Shown here in pieces: positions 32,255 to 43,429 of a DNA stretch of 64,000 bases. Each line of letters starts with the position of its first letter. Positions within the stretch are counted from its first letter, which is position 1. The notes under the pieces are model-generated. The model searched no databases and was not told where the DNA came from. It was given only the letters and a program-made list of their open reading frames with translations. The DNA is taken from assembly GCF_036850765.1 (NCBI RefSeq), contig NC_089494.1, positions 1,488,001 through 1,552,000 of the forward strand. Reading direction: 5' to 3'. The position numbers and the translations under genes were made by a program. The DNA comes from Saccopteryx bilineata. Taxonomy: Eukaryota; Chordata; Mammalia; Chiroptera; Emballonuridae.

Positions 32255-33494
32255 GCAGCAGCAGCCTCAGGCCGGCGTCCTGTTCCTGTGGTCAGCCTTC
32301 TTCTGGCAGCTCCCCCCTCCCTGGAGACCGTCCATGGCATGCCCTCCCCCGGGCCGCGCCCAGCCCAGCCTGCCTGTGGGTCACTTCAGGTCACTGCCTT
32401 CGCGGAGAACGGAGGTGCCCTCAATCCGCTGCTGATGGCAGGCTCAGATAACACGCACGGCTGAGCCCTGGCTGAGCCCCGGCTGCTTGTGGAGCCCTCC
32501 CTCCTCAGCACCCCGCGCCCCCACCCCCGATGACGGGCTCGCTGTCCTGTCACGCAGCCCCCCTGAGAAAGGAAATTTGTCTTGCTCCTTGCAGGCTGAG
32601 TGGCTGGCCAAACACGGACAGGGGAATTCTAGGCAAGCGAGGTCCAAATTCAACTCGGGGACAAGGGACAGGCATGGAGGACCCTAGGGGCTGTCACACC
32701 AGTCACCCCAGATTGTCCCATCCCCCAAAAAGCAAGAGCTACTGGTCAGAGAGCGTCAGTCACCTGCATCACTGCAAAGCCTGGGACCCGGGTCTCCAAG
32801 TTCATCCCGTGACCTCGGGACCCACTGACCCACAAACCCACAGACCCATGACCCCACGTGTCCTCGGGCCGGGCCTGCCTGCGTCCTGCAGTCTCACTGC
32901 ATGTGGAGAGTGCACTGTTTTCCTCTGCAACATTTTGGGAAAGGTGATACTAACTTTTTTCTTTTCTGCTAAAGTAAAATAATGTAGAAAAAGGAAGGCC
33001 GTGGGAAACATCACACTAACACCTTTCATGACGTTTGTGCAGGTTCACGCCTGGATACAGCCGGGGGCTGGAAGCCTTCATCCGCTGGAACGACCTCGGG
33101 GGCTTTTTGCTGGTTTCCTTGTCGCTCTACACCTTCTCGGTCTCCGCGATCCCCCTCGGACTGTTGTTTACAGGTGTGCGGGGCCCAGGTGTGGTCTGAG
33201 GAAGCAGACACACCTGACATCCCCAGGGCTGGCCGGCGCTGGACCAGGCACACCTGTGTGACCCTCAGACTCCTGCTTACAGTCAGGGCCGTGTTAAGTG
33301 AGGACCCCCGCCCCCCAGCCCTGCCTACCCAGAGCCTCTCTACCCCACGGGCACAAATGGCTCAGACCAGACACCTCCTCCCCAAGGGGAGTTCTGATGT
33401 CAGCCCTTCAGGAAAGACAGCTTCTGACCCATGTCGCTGTGGACAATATTATCCATCACCCTCTCCGAGGCGCAGCGAGGTCCTGTGCTCTGCG
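32255..33494. other. unique sequence, nothing firm
   Basis: The stretch 33041-33176 (between a CAG and a GGTGTG) reads open in one frame with a hydrophobic run, but I find no family match and no second exon, so it is not called. Confidence 0.4.
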
Positions 33495-33800
33495 TTTTCC
33501 TACTTAATAATACATTGTTTTCTTCTTACTCAATTACCTGGAGAACTTTTCAGAGGCAATATAATACGCAATCCATTCAGTGTACCATAAATTACCTACC
33601 CGGTCCCCAACTGACAGGCATCCAACTCACTCCGCGAGCTGTGTCTAGTTCTGCAATAAACCTCTCCATGCATAGGCTTTTGTCCATTTTTGGAATTTTC
33701 TTGTAGAATGATTTCCCAGAAATGTGACCGCGAGGTCAAATGGAACAAACAAGTTTATGATGCTTGTTATGTACTGCCAAACATTTCCCCAAACAGCTCG
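33495..33800 (-). mobile_element. old L1 3' relic, antisense
   Basis: TTCTGCAATAAACCTCTCCA, TTCTTGTAGAATGATTTCCC, AAATGTGACCGCGAGGTCAA and TACTGCCAAACATTTCCCC follow the reverse of an L1 3' region (recalled: AATGAACATTCTTGT, GGATAAATTCCTAGAAGTGG, ATTGCTGGGTCAAAGG, TTGCCAAATTGCCC). Confidence 0.7.
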
Positions 33801-34236
33801 TCTGGTTGACTGTGCCCGGGAATGCGGAGCGGGGCAGGTAGAGAGCCGTGCCCCGGGCTGCTCAGCGCAGGAGGGGTGACTCCCGGCCGAGGGGTCCAGG
33901 GGGTGGTGGGGAAGGGGGCTGCTCCGCGTGCCTGCGGATAAACCGGGGAGGCACGTGTCGAATGCAGCCTGAATCGTCCTCCAGATGGGCGGGAGGGAGG
34001 AGGGTCCCACAGGGGGCTGGAGGAGACAGGCAGGGAAAGCAGGTTGAGCTGAGGGCAGGCGCCCGGCGTGCGTCTGAGCCTCTGGAAGTCCATCAGGACA
34101 ACTGACCGCTCAGCCACTGACCAGCCATCCTTGTCCTGCAATCACCAGGTGTCACCCTGGAGGTTCTTACTCAGACAGCCCCTGGGAGGCCAAAGGTGGG
34201 GCAGTTTGCGCGTCAACATCAATAACAATAAGAACA
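33801..34236. other. unique sequence
   Basis: About 430 bp with nothing recognised; ends in the SINE target ACAATAAGAACA. Confidence 0.4.
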
Positions 34237-34603
34237 GGCCCTGGCCGGTGGGCTCAGCGGTAGAGCGTCGACCCGGCGTGTGGAAGTCCCAGGTTCAATC
34301 CCCGGTCAGGGCACACAGGAGAAGCGCCCCTCTGTTTTTCCACCCCTCCCCCTCTCCTTCCTCTCTGTCTCTCTCTTCCTCTCCTGCAGCCAAGGCTCCA
34401 TTGGAGCAAAGTTGGGTGTGGAGGATGGCTCCATGGCTTCCATCTCAGGTGCTAGAATGGTCCGGTTGCAATGGAGCAATGCCCCAGATGGGCAGAGCAT
34501 CGCCCCCTGGTGGGTGTGCCGGGTGGATCCCTGTCGGGCGCATGCGGGAGTCTGTCTCTCTGCTTCCCCACTTCTCACTTCAGAAAAATACAAAAAAAAA
34601 GTG
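34237..34603 (+). mobile_element. long bat SINE copy B (sense)
   Basis: tRNA-like head GGCCCTGGCCGGTGGGCTCA with box B GGTTCAATCCC (one change), the GAGAAGCGCCC link, pyrimidine tract, GGCTCCATTGGAGCAAAG body and poly-A tail. Perfect 12-bp target duplication ACAATAAGAACA (34225-34236 and 34604-34615). One CTCF-like motif. Confidence 0.95.
34498..34516 (-). promoter_or_regulatory. CTCF-like motif in SINE B
   Basis: Minus strand reads CACCCACCAGGGGGCGATG, with an intact CCACCAGGGGGCG core. Confidence 0.55.
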
Positions 34604-34678
34604 ACAATAAGAACAGATTACAGTCTAGAGAATAGTGTAAGAACCACAAGTTCATGTTGATGTTAAAACAGGGGAACA

Positions 34679-35079
34679 GGCCCTGGCCGGTTGGCTCAGC
34701 GGTAGAGTGTCGGCCTGGCGTGTGGGGGACCTGGGTTCGATTCCCGGCCAGGGCACATAGGAGAAGCGCCCATTTGCTTCTCCACCCCCCCCTCCTTCCT
34801 CTCTATCTCTCTCTTCCCCTCCCGCAGCCAAGGCTCCATTGGAGCAAAGATGGCCCGGGTGCTGGGGATGGCTCCTTGGCCTCTGTCCCAGGCGCTAGAG
34901 TGGCTCTGGTCACGGCAAAGCGACGCCCCGGAGGGGCAGAGCATCGCCCCCTGGTGGGCAGAGCGTCGCCCCCTGGTGGGCGTGCTGGGTGGATACCGGT
35001 CGGGTGCATGCAGGAGTCTGTCTGTCTCTCCCCGTTTCCAGCTTCAAAAAAAAAAAATACAAAAAACAAACAAACAAAA
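34679..35079 (+). mobile_element. long bat SINE copy C (sense), two-motif type
   Basis: Intact box B GGTTCGATTCC and full body. Perfect 14-bp target duplication AAAACAGGGGAACA (34665-34678 and 35080-35093). Belongs to the subfamily in which the GCCCCCTGGTGGGC module is duplicated. It lies only about 75 bp beyond copy B, yet has its own target duplication, so it is an independent insertion. Confidence 0.95.
34942..34982 (-). promoter_or_regulatory. tandem pair of CTCF-like motifs in SINE C
   Basis: Two motifs, 34942-34960 and 34964-34982, both with intact CCACCAGGGGGCG cores on the minus strand and 22 bp apart start to start. This is the only copy here with both duplicates fully intact. Confidence 0.6.
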
Positions 35080-35093
35080 AAAACAGGGGAACA

Positions 35094-35735
35094 AACGGGG
35101 TGCGGGGGGAGCTCTTCCCTGCAGTGAAATTTCACTAGAAGATGCAGACGGGGCGACGGAGTCAGACACAGCCCACCACCCTCCTGGTTGTAGCTGACGC
35201 AGACCAGGATCTCCGAAGGCACCGACCGGGCCGGCGGGAAGTTGGTAGGAGTCTCACTCAGACTGCGGCCACCTCGGGACCGATGAAGTAGAAATGGGGA
35301 AGTGATCTAATGAGAAGCCTGAAGGACCGGTGTACCAAGTGACCGAACAGTGGCCATCTGCCTCCTGAGGTCCTGTGGGGACCACCCATGTCCTCAGATC
35401 TGGGGTGGCTCTGTCCCAAAACATGTCACCTGGATCCAACCCTGGGGCCACTCTGCCCAATAACAGCCCCTGACTGGGCACGGCTGTCAAGTTCCGGGAA
35501 GACAGAGAGGCCGAGGAACTGCTCCAGGCTGAGGAGGCAGGAAGATCATCGCAGCCTGTGATTCCGGACCGGACCCTGGCCGGGGCAAGGTGGTCACAGA
35601 GGGGAACGCCAGGATAGCTGGCACCCGGGAGTCTGGAGTGTGGCTGGCTTCCTGGTGAGTGTGATCGTGACGCTTGATTTCCTGTGTAAGAACACCTCCA
35701 GGACAGAACAAGGCCGGGGAAGGTCCACGGGAGCA
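35094..35735. other. unique sequence
   Basis: No gene or repeat recognised. Confidence 0.45.
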
Positions 35736-36290
35736 GAGGGACAGCGGTCAGAGGGTCAGAGGGCCAGAGGGCCAGAGGGTCAGAGGGTCAGAGGGCCAGA
35801 GGGTCAGAGGGTCAGAGGGCCAGAGGGTCAGAGGGTCAGAGGGTCAGAGGGCCAGAGGGCCAGAGGGTCAGAGGGTCAGAGGGCCAGAGGGCCAGAGGGT
35901 CAGAGGGTCAGAGGGTCAGAGGGCCAGAGGGCCAGAGGGTCAGAGGGTCAGAGGGCCAGAGGGCCAGAGGGCCAGAGGGTCAGAGGGTCAGAGGGCCAGA
36001 GGGCCAGAGGGTCAGAGGGTCAGAGGGTCAGAGGGCCAGAGGGCCAGAGGGTCAGAGGGTCAGAGGGCCAGAGGGCCAGAGGGTCAGAGGGTCAGAGGGC
36101 CAGAGGGCCAGAGGGCCAGAGGGTGAGAGGGTCAGAGGGCCAGAGGGTCAGAGGGCCAGAGGGAAGGGGCATGAGGGGAGGGGGTCAGAGGGCCAGAGGG
36201 ACAGCGGTCAGAGGGTCAGAGGGTCAGAGGGCCAGAGGGCCAGAGGGCCAGAGGGCCAGAGGGAAGGGGCATGAGGGGAGGGGGTCAGAG
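35736..36290. repeat. 8-bp satellite-like array, about 65 units
   Basis: Unit GGG(T/C)CAGA repeated almost without break. T and C variants occur in mixed runs. An unrelated insert, GGAAGGGGCATGAGGGGAGG plus GGGTCAGAG, appears twice (about 36162 and 36261), so a block of about 99 bp has been duplicated. The polypurine strand is the plus strand. Frames up to 233 codons are repeat-driven. Confidence 0.97.
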
Positions 36291-36500
36291 AAGGCGAGGG
36301 GATTAGTGAAACTATATGTACATAACAAGAGATACAGATAACAGGACAGCAAGTCCCAGAGGGGAGGAAGGAGGGAGTCGGAGGAGGGGCTATGGGGGTG
36401 GGTAATGGGGGCCACATGGTTGGGGGGGTGGGGTGTTATATGAAGTGGGACACTTGGATTCATGTTAACACAATAAAGTAATAAAAAAAAGATTAAAAAT
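36291..36500 (+). mobile_element. L1-type 3' end
   Basis: Follows the array directly: GGGGATTAGTGAAACTATAT, a G-rich polypurine stretch (36355-36440), TTCATGTTAACACAATAAAG and an A-rich tail, like the end of a bat L1 3' UTR (G-rich tract then AATAAA). Confidence 0.5.
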
Positions 36501-36524
36501 GATTACCACAAAACTAAAAAAAAA

Positions 36525-36770
36525 AAAAGAATACCTCTATTCTTAGAAAATACTCAAAGTGTTTGTGTATTTTAGGGGAGAGGACATAGTGTCTGAAATT
36601 TACTCTCAAATAGTTTAGGAGGAACTGGAATGACATCTTCAGAAATATGTATGGATACATCTGTCTGCCTGTCTGTTGTCTGTACGCATCTATCACATGA
36701 TAAACCCGGTGAGGGGAGTCTGGGTAAAGGGTTACAGGAATTTTTCTACAACTCCTGCAAAGCAGGAACA
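36525..36770 (+). mobile_element. old L1M-type 3' relic
   Basis: GGACATAGTGTCTGAAATTT, ACTCTCAAATAGTTTAGGAG and GTCTGGGTAAAGGGTTACAG, GGAATTTTTCTACAACTCC match the phrase order of an old L1 3' UTR (recalled: ACTCTCAAATGGTTCAG, TCTGGGTGAAGGGTATATGG). Confidence 0.6.
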
Positions 36771-37726
36771 TGGATAAAACCTACAAGAGTATTTGCTTTG
36801 CAAAGAGCGAGAAGTAGCAGTAACAGCCAACACAGTCAAAGCACGTCGAGCTCACGAGATGGCTGTGTGCTCTCTTTCCACGTGAGGGGTGTGCAACCCA
36901 GGTCACCAGCACTGTGGAGCTGAGGTGACAGGCTCAGGCCAGCTCAGATGACATGTGGCCGAGTTGGGTCTCTGATGGACGTCTGGTCCGTGATATGATG
37001 GTGACTGACCAGCATGGGTTCCCACGGGATCCTGCACCAAGTTCATTCCCAGCAATGCACCAAAGAGCAGAGGGATGTTGGTGGATCCATCAAAATAAAC
37101 ACAACCTGGGTGCCCTCTGGGCACTTGGGCTCCTGGTGTGGGCGGTGGAGGGAGGAGTTTGGGCCTGGAGAGGGACGAGGGACGCTCCCGGCGACAGGAA
37201 ATTAGAGGGCGGTTCTGGGAGTGTGCTGTTGTCCACTTCCCCCTAGGCACTGGGTGACAGTTCTCCGTCCTTACCCATGGAGAGGGTCTTCAGCTCCGGG
37301 TGTAGTTTATGGGTAGGAATCAGCAGACCGTCGCTCCTACCACGGCAGGTAGAAGAAAATTATAGTCGTGAAGACAGTGGACAGCCACGGAGATGAGACC
37401 CCCCACGAACCGCAATCCTAGCATAGGAAGAGCCCTTCCCAAGGCCCTGCCATCCCCGGTCACCCTTCCCTGGGGCTTTTCTGAGCCCGGGCAGAGGCTC
37501 AGGTTGGGGACGGTCCCGCCAGAGGGACTCTCCTGGGGAAAGGGTCAGTCTGTGGATATTCTGAAGATCGCACGGGACGGCACGAGAGATCGGAATCTGG
37601 AGGAGCCAGGTGTGTCCTGCTTTGTCTTGCAGGCTTGGTGCTGGTGCGGGGCCAGAGCTGGGGTTGCCGGGCGGCAGAGGCAGAGGACCCAGGAACGGCA
37701 CCGGGAAACCCCGTGTCGGGCGCTGT
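36771..37726. other. unique sequence
   Basis: Nothing recognised. Overlapping frames on both strands (37499-37969 minus, 37610-38080 plus) have no support. Confidence 0.45.
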
Positions 37727-38095
37727 GATGGTTACTTTGATGCACCAGTGGGAGCGGATCCGAGGATGCCCGGAGGGCTGATCAAACGTTGTCCCGGGGT
37801 GTCCGTGAAGGCGTTTCTGAGCGATCAGCATCTGAACTGGACTCAGCAGAGTGGACGGCCCTCCCCGCCGCTGTGGGGGCTTGAATGGAACCGAAGTCAG
37901 CAGGAGGAGGAAGTGGCCCCTTTTCTTCCCGCCTCGCTGCCTGGGCTGGGGCATCTCGCAGGAGCCCACCCCTCATCACAAACCTTCCTTCCTGTCACCC
38001 TGGTGCCACTTGTCTGGGGAACCCAGACGGATGCAGCCACCATCTTTCAGATTTGGAAAACACCGATGGACCAATTCTAAGGCAACCCTGAGCCA
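37727..38095 (+). mobile_element. possible ERVL/MaLR-class LTR relic
   Basis: TGTGATGGTTACTTTGATGC, GATGCCCGGAGGGCTGATCA, AACGTTGTCCCGGGGTGTCC, GTGAAGGCGTTTCTGAGCGA, TCAGCATCTGAACTGGACTC resemble an LTR I recall (TTTATGTGTCAACTTGACTG, ACATTATTTCTGGGTGTGTC, GTGAGGGTGTTTCTGGA, ATTAACATTTGAATCGGTAG). No viral gene is present. Confidence 0.5.
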
Positions 38096-38884
38096 GCTAG
38101 ATTCCTAACTGGGTTTAGGTGATTATCTCTTTCTGCCAAAAGAAAAAAAAAAAAGAAAAAAAAAGGCATGGGGGTGGGAGGGCAGAGGAGGGACCCTCAG
38201 AGAACCCGTCACCACAACTTGAGTCTCTCTTGCTTCCTGCGCACACTGGCTGGCCTGAGGCCGACACTTGTGTGAACATGGAGTCGGAAGACATGACTGA
38301 TGGCTGCAAACAGCAGTCGGTCAAAGTCGATCTACTTGCCCCGGGGCTGCAGGCACAGAGTGAGCACACAGGACGTGACATGAACAGCTGTAAACACGGC
38401 AGAGACCACGGAGGAGGCAAGCACTGGGTGGCTGAAAGAATTGGAGGATTTCAAAGAAAGGGTTGACATCTACAAAAAAGTATCATGTAGACACTGGTAA
38501 GTGGGGGGAAAAAATACAGTATCAGAAATTTAAAAGTCATCGAATAAATTTAACAGCAAGACAGGGCACAGCGGAAGACGGGATTGCTCAGAAAGAAAAA
38601 CAGACACATGAATTCAAGCCAAGCCGATTCCCGGACTTATACATGGAGTCCTGGAAGGAGAGGGGGTGGGGAGAGAGAAGGAAGAAGAGAGAAGAGATCA
38701 TGGCTGAGATTTGTCCAAAAGGGATGTCCTGTTTTAACCCACTGCCTCAAGAATCTGGGTGATGCCCCATTCAGTCCGTGAGAGGAGAGCAGCGACCCCA
38801 GGGCCAGCTGGGGTGTGCAGGGGGTTACATCAGGACTCCGTGAACTCTTGCCGGAATGGAGACCAGTTCAAAATAGGTTCTCCC
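38096..38884. other. A-rich unique sequence, possible L1 traces
   Basis: A-rich run at 38140-38164. The stretch 38500-38720 is purine-rich and could be degraded L1, but no phrase is diagnostic. Confidence 0.35.
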
Positions 38885-39280
38885 GGCCCTGGCTGGTTGG
38901 CTCAGCAGTAGAACGTCAGCCTAGTGTGTGGAGGACCCGGGTTCGATTCCCGGCCAGGGCACACAGGAGAAGCGCCCATTTGCTTCTCCACCCCTCCGCC
39001 GCGCTTTCCTCTCTGTCTCTCTCTTCCCCTCCTGCAGCCAAGGCTCCATTGGAGCAAAGATGGCCCGGGCGCTGGGGATGGCTCTGTGGCCTCTGCCTCA
39101 GGTGCTAGAGTGGCTCTGGTCACAACATGGCGACGCCCCGGAGGGGCAGAGCATCGCCCCCTGGTGGGCAGAGCGTCGCCCCATGGTGGGCGTGCCGGGT
39201 GGATCCCGGTCGGGCGCATGTGGGAGTCTGTCTGACTGTCTCTCCCTGTTTCCAGCTTCAGAAAAAAAAAAAGAAAAAGA
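38885..39280 (+). mobile_element. long bat SINE copy D (sense), two-motif type
   Basis: Head GGCCCTGGCTGGTTGGCTCA, intact box B, full body, A/AAG-rich tail. Perfect 14-bp target duplication AAATAGGTTCTCCC (38871-38884 and 39281-39294). Confidence 0.95.
39152..39170 (-). promoter_or_regulatory. CTCF-like motif in SINE D
   Basis: Minus strand TGCCCACCAGGGGGCGATG. The duplicate at 39174-39192 is damaged (CCATGG in place of CCCTGG). Confidence 0.6.
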
Positions 39281-39294
39281 AAATAGGTTCTCCC

Positions 39295-39779
39295 AAGACC
39301 GTCTGAGCAGTGAGCGGTCCCTTCTCTCCTCACTCTCCTCACAGTGCTAGGTGATCACAACTGCGGGAGGCTGGTCCTGAGCCCGGAGCCCAGGAGGAGA
39401 GGCAGTGTGTGGACCCGGGCGGCTCTCCACTGGGAGGTGCACCTGCCTTCCCCCCGCCAGCTCTCGCGTGGGCTCCATCCTCTTTCCTCAGGTGCCCGTT
39501 TCCAGCGAAGACGGAGACCACCCCGGGGAGCACAGCCTCTCGGGAAAAGTCCTGAGACGTCTCAGGAATGCGGTTGCCACAAAGAGAAAGGCAGGAAGGG
39601 AGAAGCCCATTACCGAACCGAGCGGAATAACTGGAACAGCCAGAGCGAGAGTTTAAGACGAGCCTCTTCCCTTTCTTCTGAGAAGCACGGCGGGCGAGGC
39701 GTTGGGAAGAGGGCGGAGGAGCAGGAAGCGGCACAGAAGAGACACAAGCAAAGTGGGGTGGTGGTTTTGTTTCATCTTT
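39295..39779. other. unique sequence
   Basis: No gene or repeat recognised. Confidence 0.4.
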
Positions 39780-40420
39780 GAATATTGGCAGCGGGGGTTA
39801 CATGTCACAATGAACTTAGCTGGAGATTAAGCAAACAAAGATATTTGCCTTTAAAGAAACAAGGCAGGTGTAAAAATCAATTTTCAGAGTAGAACACCAA
39901 GGGCTACGGAAGTCGGAGGAACTGCCCATCTATCTACAGCTTAGGGCCCTAGAGGAGAGAAAACAGTGAGGGAAGGAAAGAAAGTATTTGAGGAATTATT
40001 GACCCAGAATTTTTCAGGTTTGAGGACGATGTACAATCTCAGTGAAGAGGGAGGGAGGGAGGGAGAAAGAGAGAGACACACACACACACACATCTCAATA
40101 CACTGTAAAAAATTTACAAACATTAAGGAGATCAAATTATACAACTTTCAAAGGAAGAAAGCCAGTAATTTTCAAAGGAGCACCAATCAAAGTCCCATCA
40201 GGCACTGCTGTAACAACACGGAGTGCAGGCGGACAGGAGACGGATAGCTTCCAGGCTGAAGGACAGCCATCTTTAACCTGGAGTTTTAGACCCAGCTAAC
40301 CTGTCGTTTATGCACATGGCAAAATAAGGGTATTTTCAGACACAAAAGACTCAGAAACGTTATCGCATAAAGATTCTTTTTGGAGACATTGTAATAACAG
40401 TCCTCTAGCAAGAGAAGAGC
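39780..40420 (+). mobile_element. old L1-type relic with CA run
   Basis: TTTTAGACCCAGCTAACCTG, AAAATAAGGGTATTTTCAGA and CACAAAAGACTCAGAAACGT parallel an L1 phrase I recall (CCAGCTAAACTATCC, AAATAAAGACATTTTCAGAC, AAGACTCAGAGAATTTG). A (CA)n run lies at 40076-40091. Confidence 0.5.
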
Positions 40421-41076
40421 CCTCGAAATGTGGGCAGTATGGGTGACTAAGTCACGTACCAAAGCAAGGACTAAGACAGAACAAACGAGCAGGTGTCTCT
40501 GGGGCAAAGTTCAGCCAGAATTCTAGCTGACGCCCACAGGGCCCAGGGGAGAGGGTGTCGGGATAGAAGCGTCCCGAGGACAGTGCCCTCAGGTCCCTGT
40601 CTGGTTCCCGGAGAACAGACAGGTTTAATGACAACTCTAAGAAGCGGAGACGGAGAATGAGCAGCATTATTAGTAAGAATAAACAACGGGGAATTGTTAT
40701 GAATCAATCATCATCTCACTATTATTATTATTGCTTATTCCGATTAATTCTCATTCCCAATCTCGGTTCCTGTCCTAAGTCCTGTTATGAGTTAAGTGCT
40801 AACCAATGAGGAGTTGAACACAGTAAAGGACGCAAAGGGATTCCTCGCCGAAGAGGACCCTGGGCTCAGGGTACGAAGACACGGGCAGCTTCAAGACAAG
40901 GGTTGTGAACGGCCTTTGTGGGACACGTGGACCCGGTGCCTGTGTGAGAACTGGGCAGCGGAAGCCTGGCCATGTCAGGGGGCCCCAGGGGGGCTGCACA
41001 ACAGAGGTTCTCCCGGGATCCCGGGCTCTGAGCAGCACGCTTGTGGCAGGTCTCCTGCTGACAGCGAGTGGACGGC
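40421..41076. other. unique sequence before the 14-bp array
   Basis: An ATT-rich patch at 40717-40732. No gene recognised. Confidence 0.4.
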
Positions 41077-42740
41077 GGTCTGCACTGGCTGGTCTGCACC
41101 GGCTGGGCTGCACAGGCTGGTCTGCACCGGCTGGTCTGCACCGGCTGGTCTGCACTGGCTGGTCTGCACTGGCTGGTCTGCACCTGCTGGTCTGTACTGG
41201 CTGGTCTGCACCGGCTGGTCTGCACAGGCTGGTCTGCACTGGCTGGTCTGCACAGGCTGGTCCGCACTGGCTGGTCTGCACTGGCTGGTCTGCACCGGCT
41301 GGTCTGCACTGGCTGGTCTGCACCGGCTGGTCTGCACTGGCTGGTCTGCACCGGCTGGTCTGCACTGGCTGGTCTGCACAGGCTGGTCTGCACAGGCTGG
41401 TCTGCACTGGCTGGTCTGCACTGGCTGGTCTGCACAGGCTGGTCCGCACTGGCTGGTCCGCACTGGCTGGTCCGCACTGGCTGGTCCGCACTGGCTGGTC
41501 TGCACAGGCTGGTCCGCACTGGCTGGTCTGCACAGGCTGGTCCGCACTGGCTGGTCTGCACTGGCTGGTCTGCACTGGCTGGTCTGCACAGGCTGGTCCG
41601 CACTGGCTGGTCCGCACTGGCTGGTCTGCACAGGCTGGTCCGCACTGGCTGGTCTGCACCGGCTGGCCTGCACAGGCTGGTCTGCACTGGCTGGTCTGCA
41701 CTGGCTGGTCTGCACAGGCTGGTCTGCACAGGCTGGTCTGCACTGGCTGGTCTGCACTGGCTGGTCTGCACAGGCTGGCCTGCACCGGCTGGCCTGCACA
41801 GGCTGGTCTGCACCGGCTGGCCTGCACCGGCTGGTCTGCACCGGCTGGCCTGCACAGGCTGGCCTGCACCGGCTGGTCTGCACAGGCTGGTCCGCACTGG
41901 CTGGTCCGCACTGGCTGGTCTGCACAGGCTGGTCCGCACTGGCTGGTCTGCACCGGCTGGCCTGCACAGGCTGGTCTGCACAGGCTGGTCCGCACAGGCT
42001 GGTCCGCACTGGCTGGTCCGCACTGGCTGGTCTGCACAGGCTGGTCCGCACTGGCTGGTCTGCACTGGCTGGTCTGCACTGGCTGGTCTGCACAGGCTGG
42101 CCTGCACCGGCTGGCCTGCACAGGCTGGTCTGCACCGGCTGGCCTGCACAGGCTGGTCTGCACCGGCTGGCCTGCACCGGCTGGTCTGCACTGGCTGGTC
42201 TGCACAGGCTGGCCTGCACCGGCTGGCCTGCACAGGCTGGTCTGCACCGGCTGGCCTGCACCGGCTGGTCTGCACCGGCTGGCCTGCACCGGCTGGTCTG
42301 CACCGGCTGGCCTGCACTGGCTGGTCTGCACAGGCTGGTCTGCACCGGCTGGCCTGCACTGGCTGGTCTGCACAGGCTGGCCTGCACAGGCTGGTCTGCA
42401 CTGGCTGGTCTGCACCGGCTGGCCTGCACCGGCTGGTCTGCACAGGCTGGTCTGCACAGGCTGGTCTGCACAGGCTGGTCTGTACTGGCTGGTCTGCACC
42501 GGCTGGCCTGCACTGGCTGGTCTGCACAGGCTGGTCTGTACTGGCTGGCCTGCACCGGCTGGTCTGCACTGGCTGGTCTGCACCGGCTGGCCTGCACAGG
42601 CTGGTCTGCACCGGCTGGCCTGCACTGGCTGGTCTGCACAGGCTGGCCTGCACAGGCTGGTCTGCACCGGCTGGTCTGCACTGGCTGGTCTGCACTGGCT
42701 GGTCTGCACAGGCTGGTCTGCACTGGCTGGTCTGCACTGG
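41077..42740. repeat. 14-bp minisatellite, about 119 copies
   Basis: 1,664 bp of tandem GGCTGGTCTGCACT-type units. Two variable sites define types: TCTG/TCCG/CCTG and CACT/CACC/CACA. The unit has no stop on either strand, and 14 is not a multiple of three, so frames of 577-682 codons open in all three plus frames and 647-663 codons in the minus frames. They are mutual shadows with no gene behind them. Confidence 0.98.
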
Positions 42741-43429
42741 CAGCAGCACCCTCTGGGGTGTGGTGCCGGCTGGGTCTGCACCACCAGCATCCACTGAGTA
42801 GCTGGGTGGTGAGTGCCCGCGACAGCTCCAGGTCACCCAGGTAAATTAGACACAGTCTTGTCCTCAAGGAACCTAACGGTGTCATGGGGACACAGGCAAG
42901 CAGATACGTTTCAGGCACCCACGGTGGTCAAGGGCGAGGTGTGGGTGTCAGAAAGAACCAGAATAAAGACCTGGTCCCCCGGTCGTGATCTGAGTCGCTG
43001 TACACCGGCATTCTCCTCCCTGATCTGGGCTTCCCGGTGGTAGCCTGGGTTTGATGAACTCCGCAGGGCCACACTAGCAGAGATCTGACCGGGACGGGAT
43101 GCGTTGACCCGTGGGAAGTACCGAGCAGGAGCCTCTGTCTGGCCACAGGCAGCCTCCTGTAACTCTTACATCAAAATAGTTCTTCTCGATGAAGAGGAGG
43201 CCTGAGTCAGGTGTCATTTCCAAAATGCCCCCTTCCGTCTTTCTACTGCTTGCAAAGCCAGGAAAACCTTTGCGGCTGAAGTGGTTCGGTGGGAGGCACG
43301 GAGAGGAAGCCTTCTAAGGCCCACGGGCTCGAAGAACAAGATGATGGAAATGAGGATGCCAGGCTGCGGAGCAGGTGAGAAAGTGACCCTGCCTGAGGTG
43401 GAGGGTCAGTTAAAAAGTGACCCTGCAGG
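42741..43429. other. unique sequence
   Basis: No gene or repeat recognised. Confidence 0.4.

Noticed and set aside
30994..32451. 485-codon frame over the 47-bp array
   Set aside because: Frame-cycling repeat; two further plus frames are open over the same interval.
33041..33176. Possible exon with a hydrophobic run
   Set aside because: One open frame between CAG and GGTGTG, but no family match, weak acceptor context and no neighbouring exon.
37727..38095. Protein-coding exon overlapping frames on both strands
   Set aside because: Phrase order fits an old LTR better, and frames conflict with each other.
40796..42918. Six open frames of roughly 577-682 codons in the 14-bp array
   Set aside because: All frames on both strands are open because the repeat unit lacks stops; there is no domain, splice signal or unique coding sequence.
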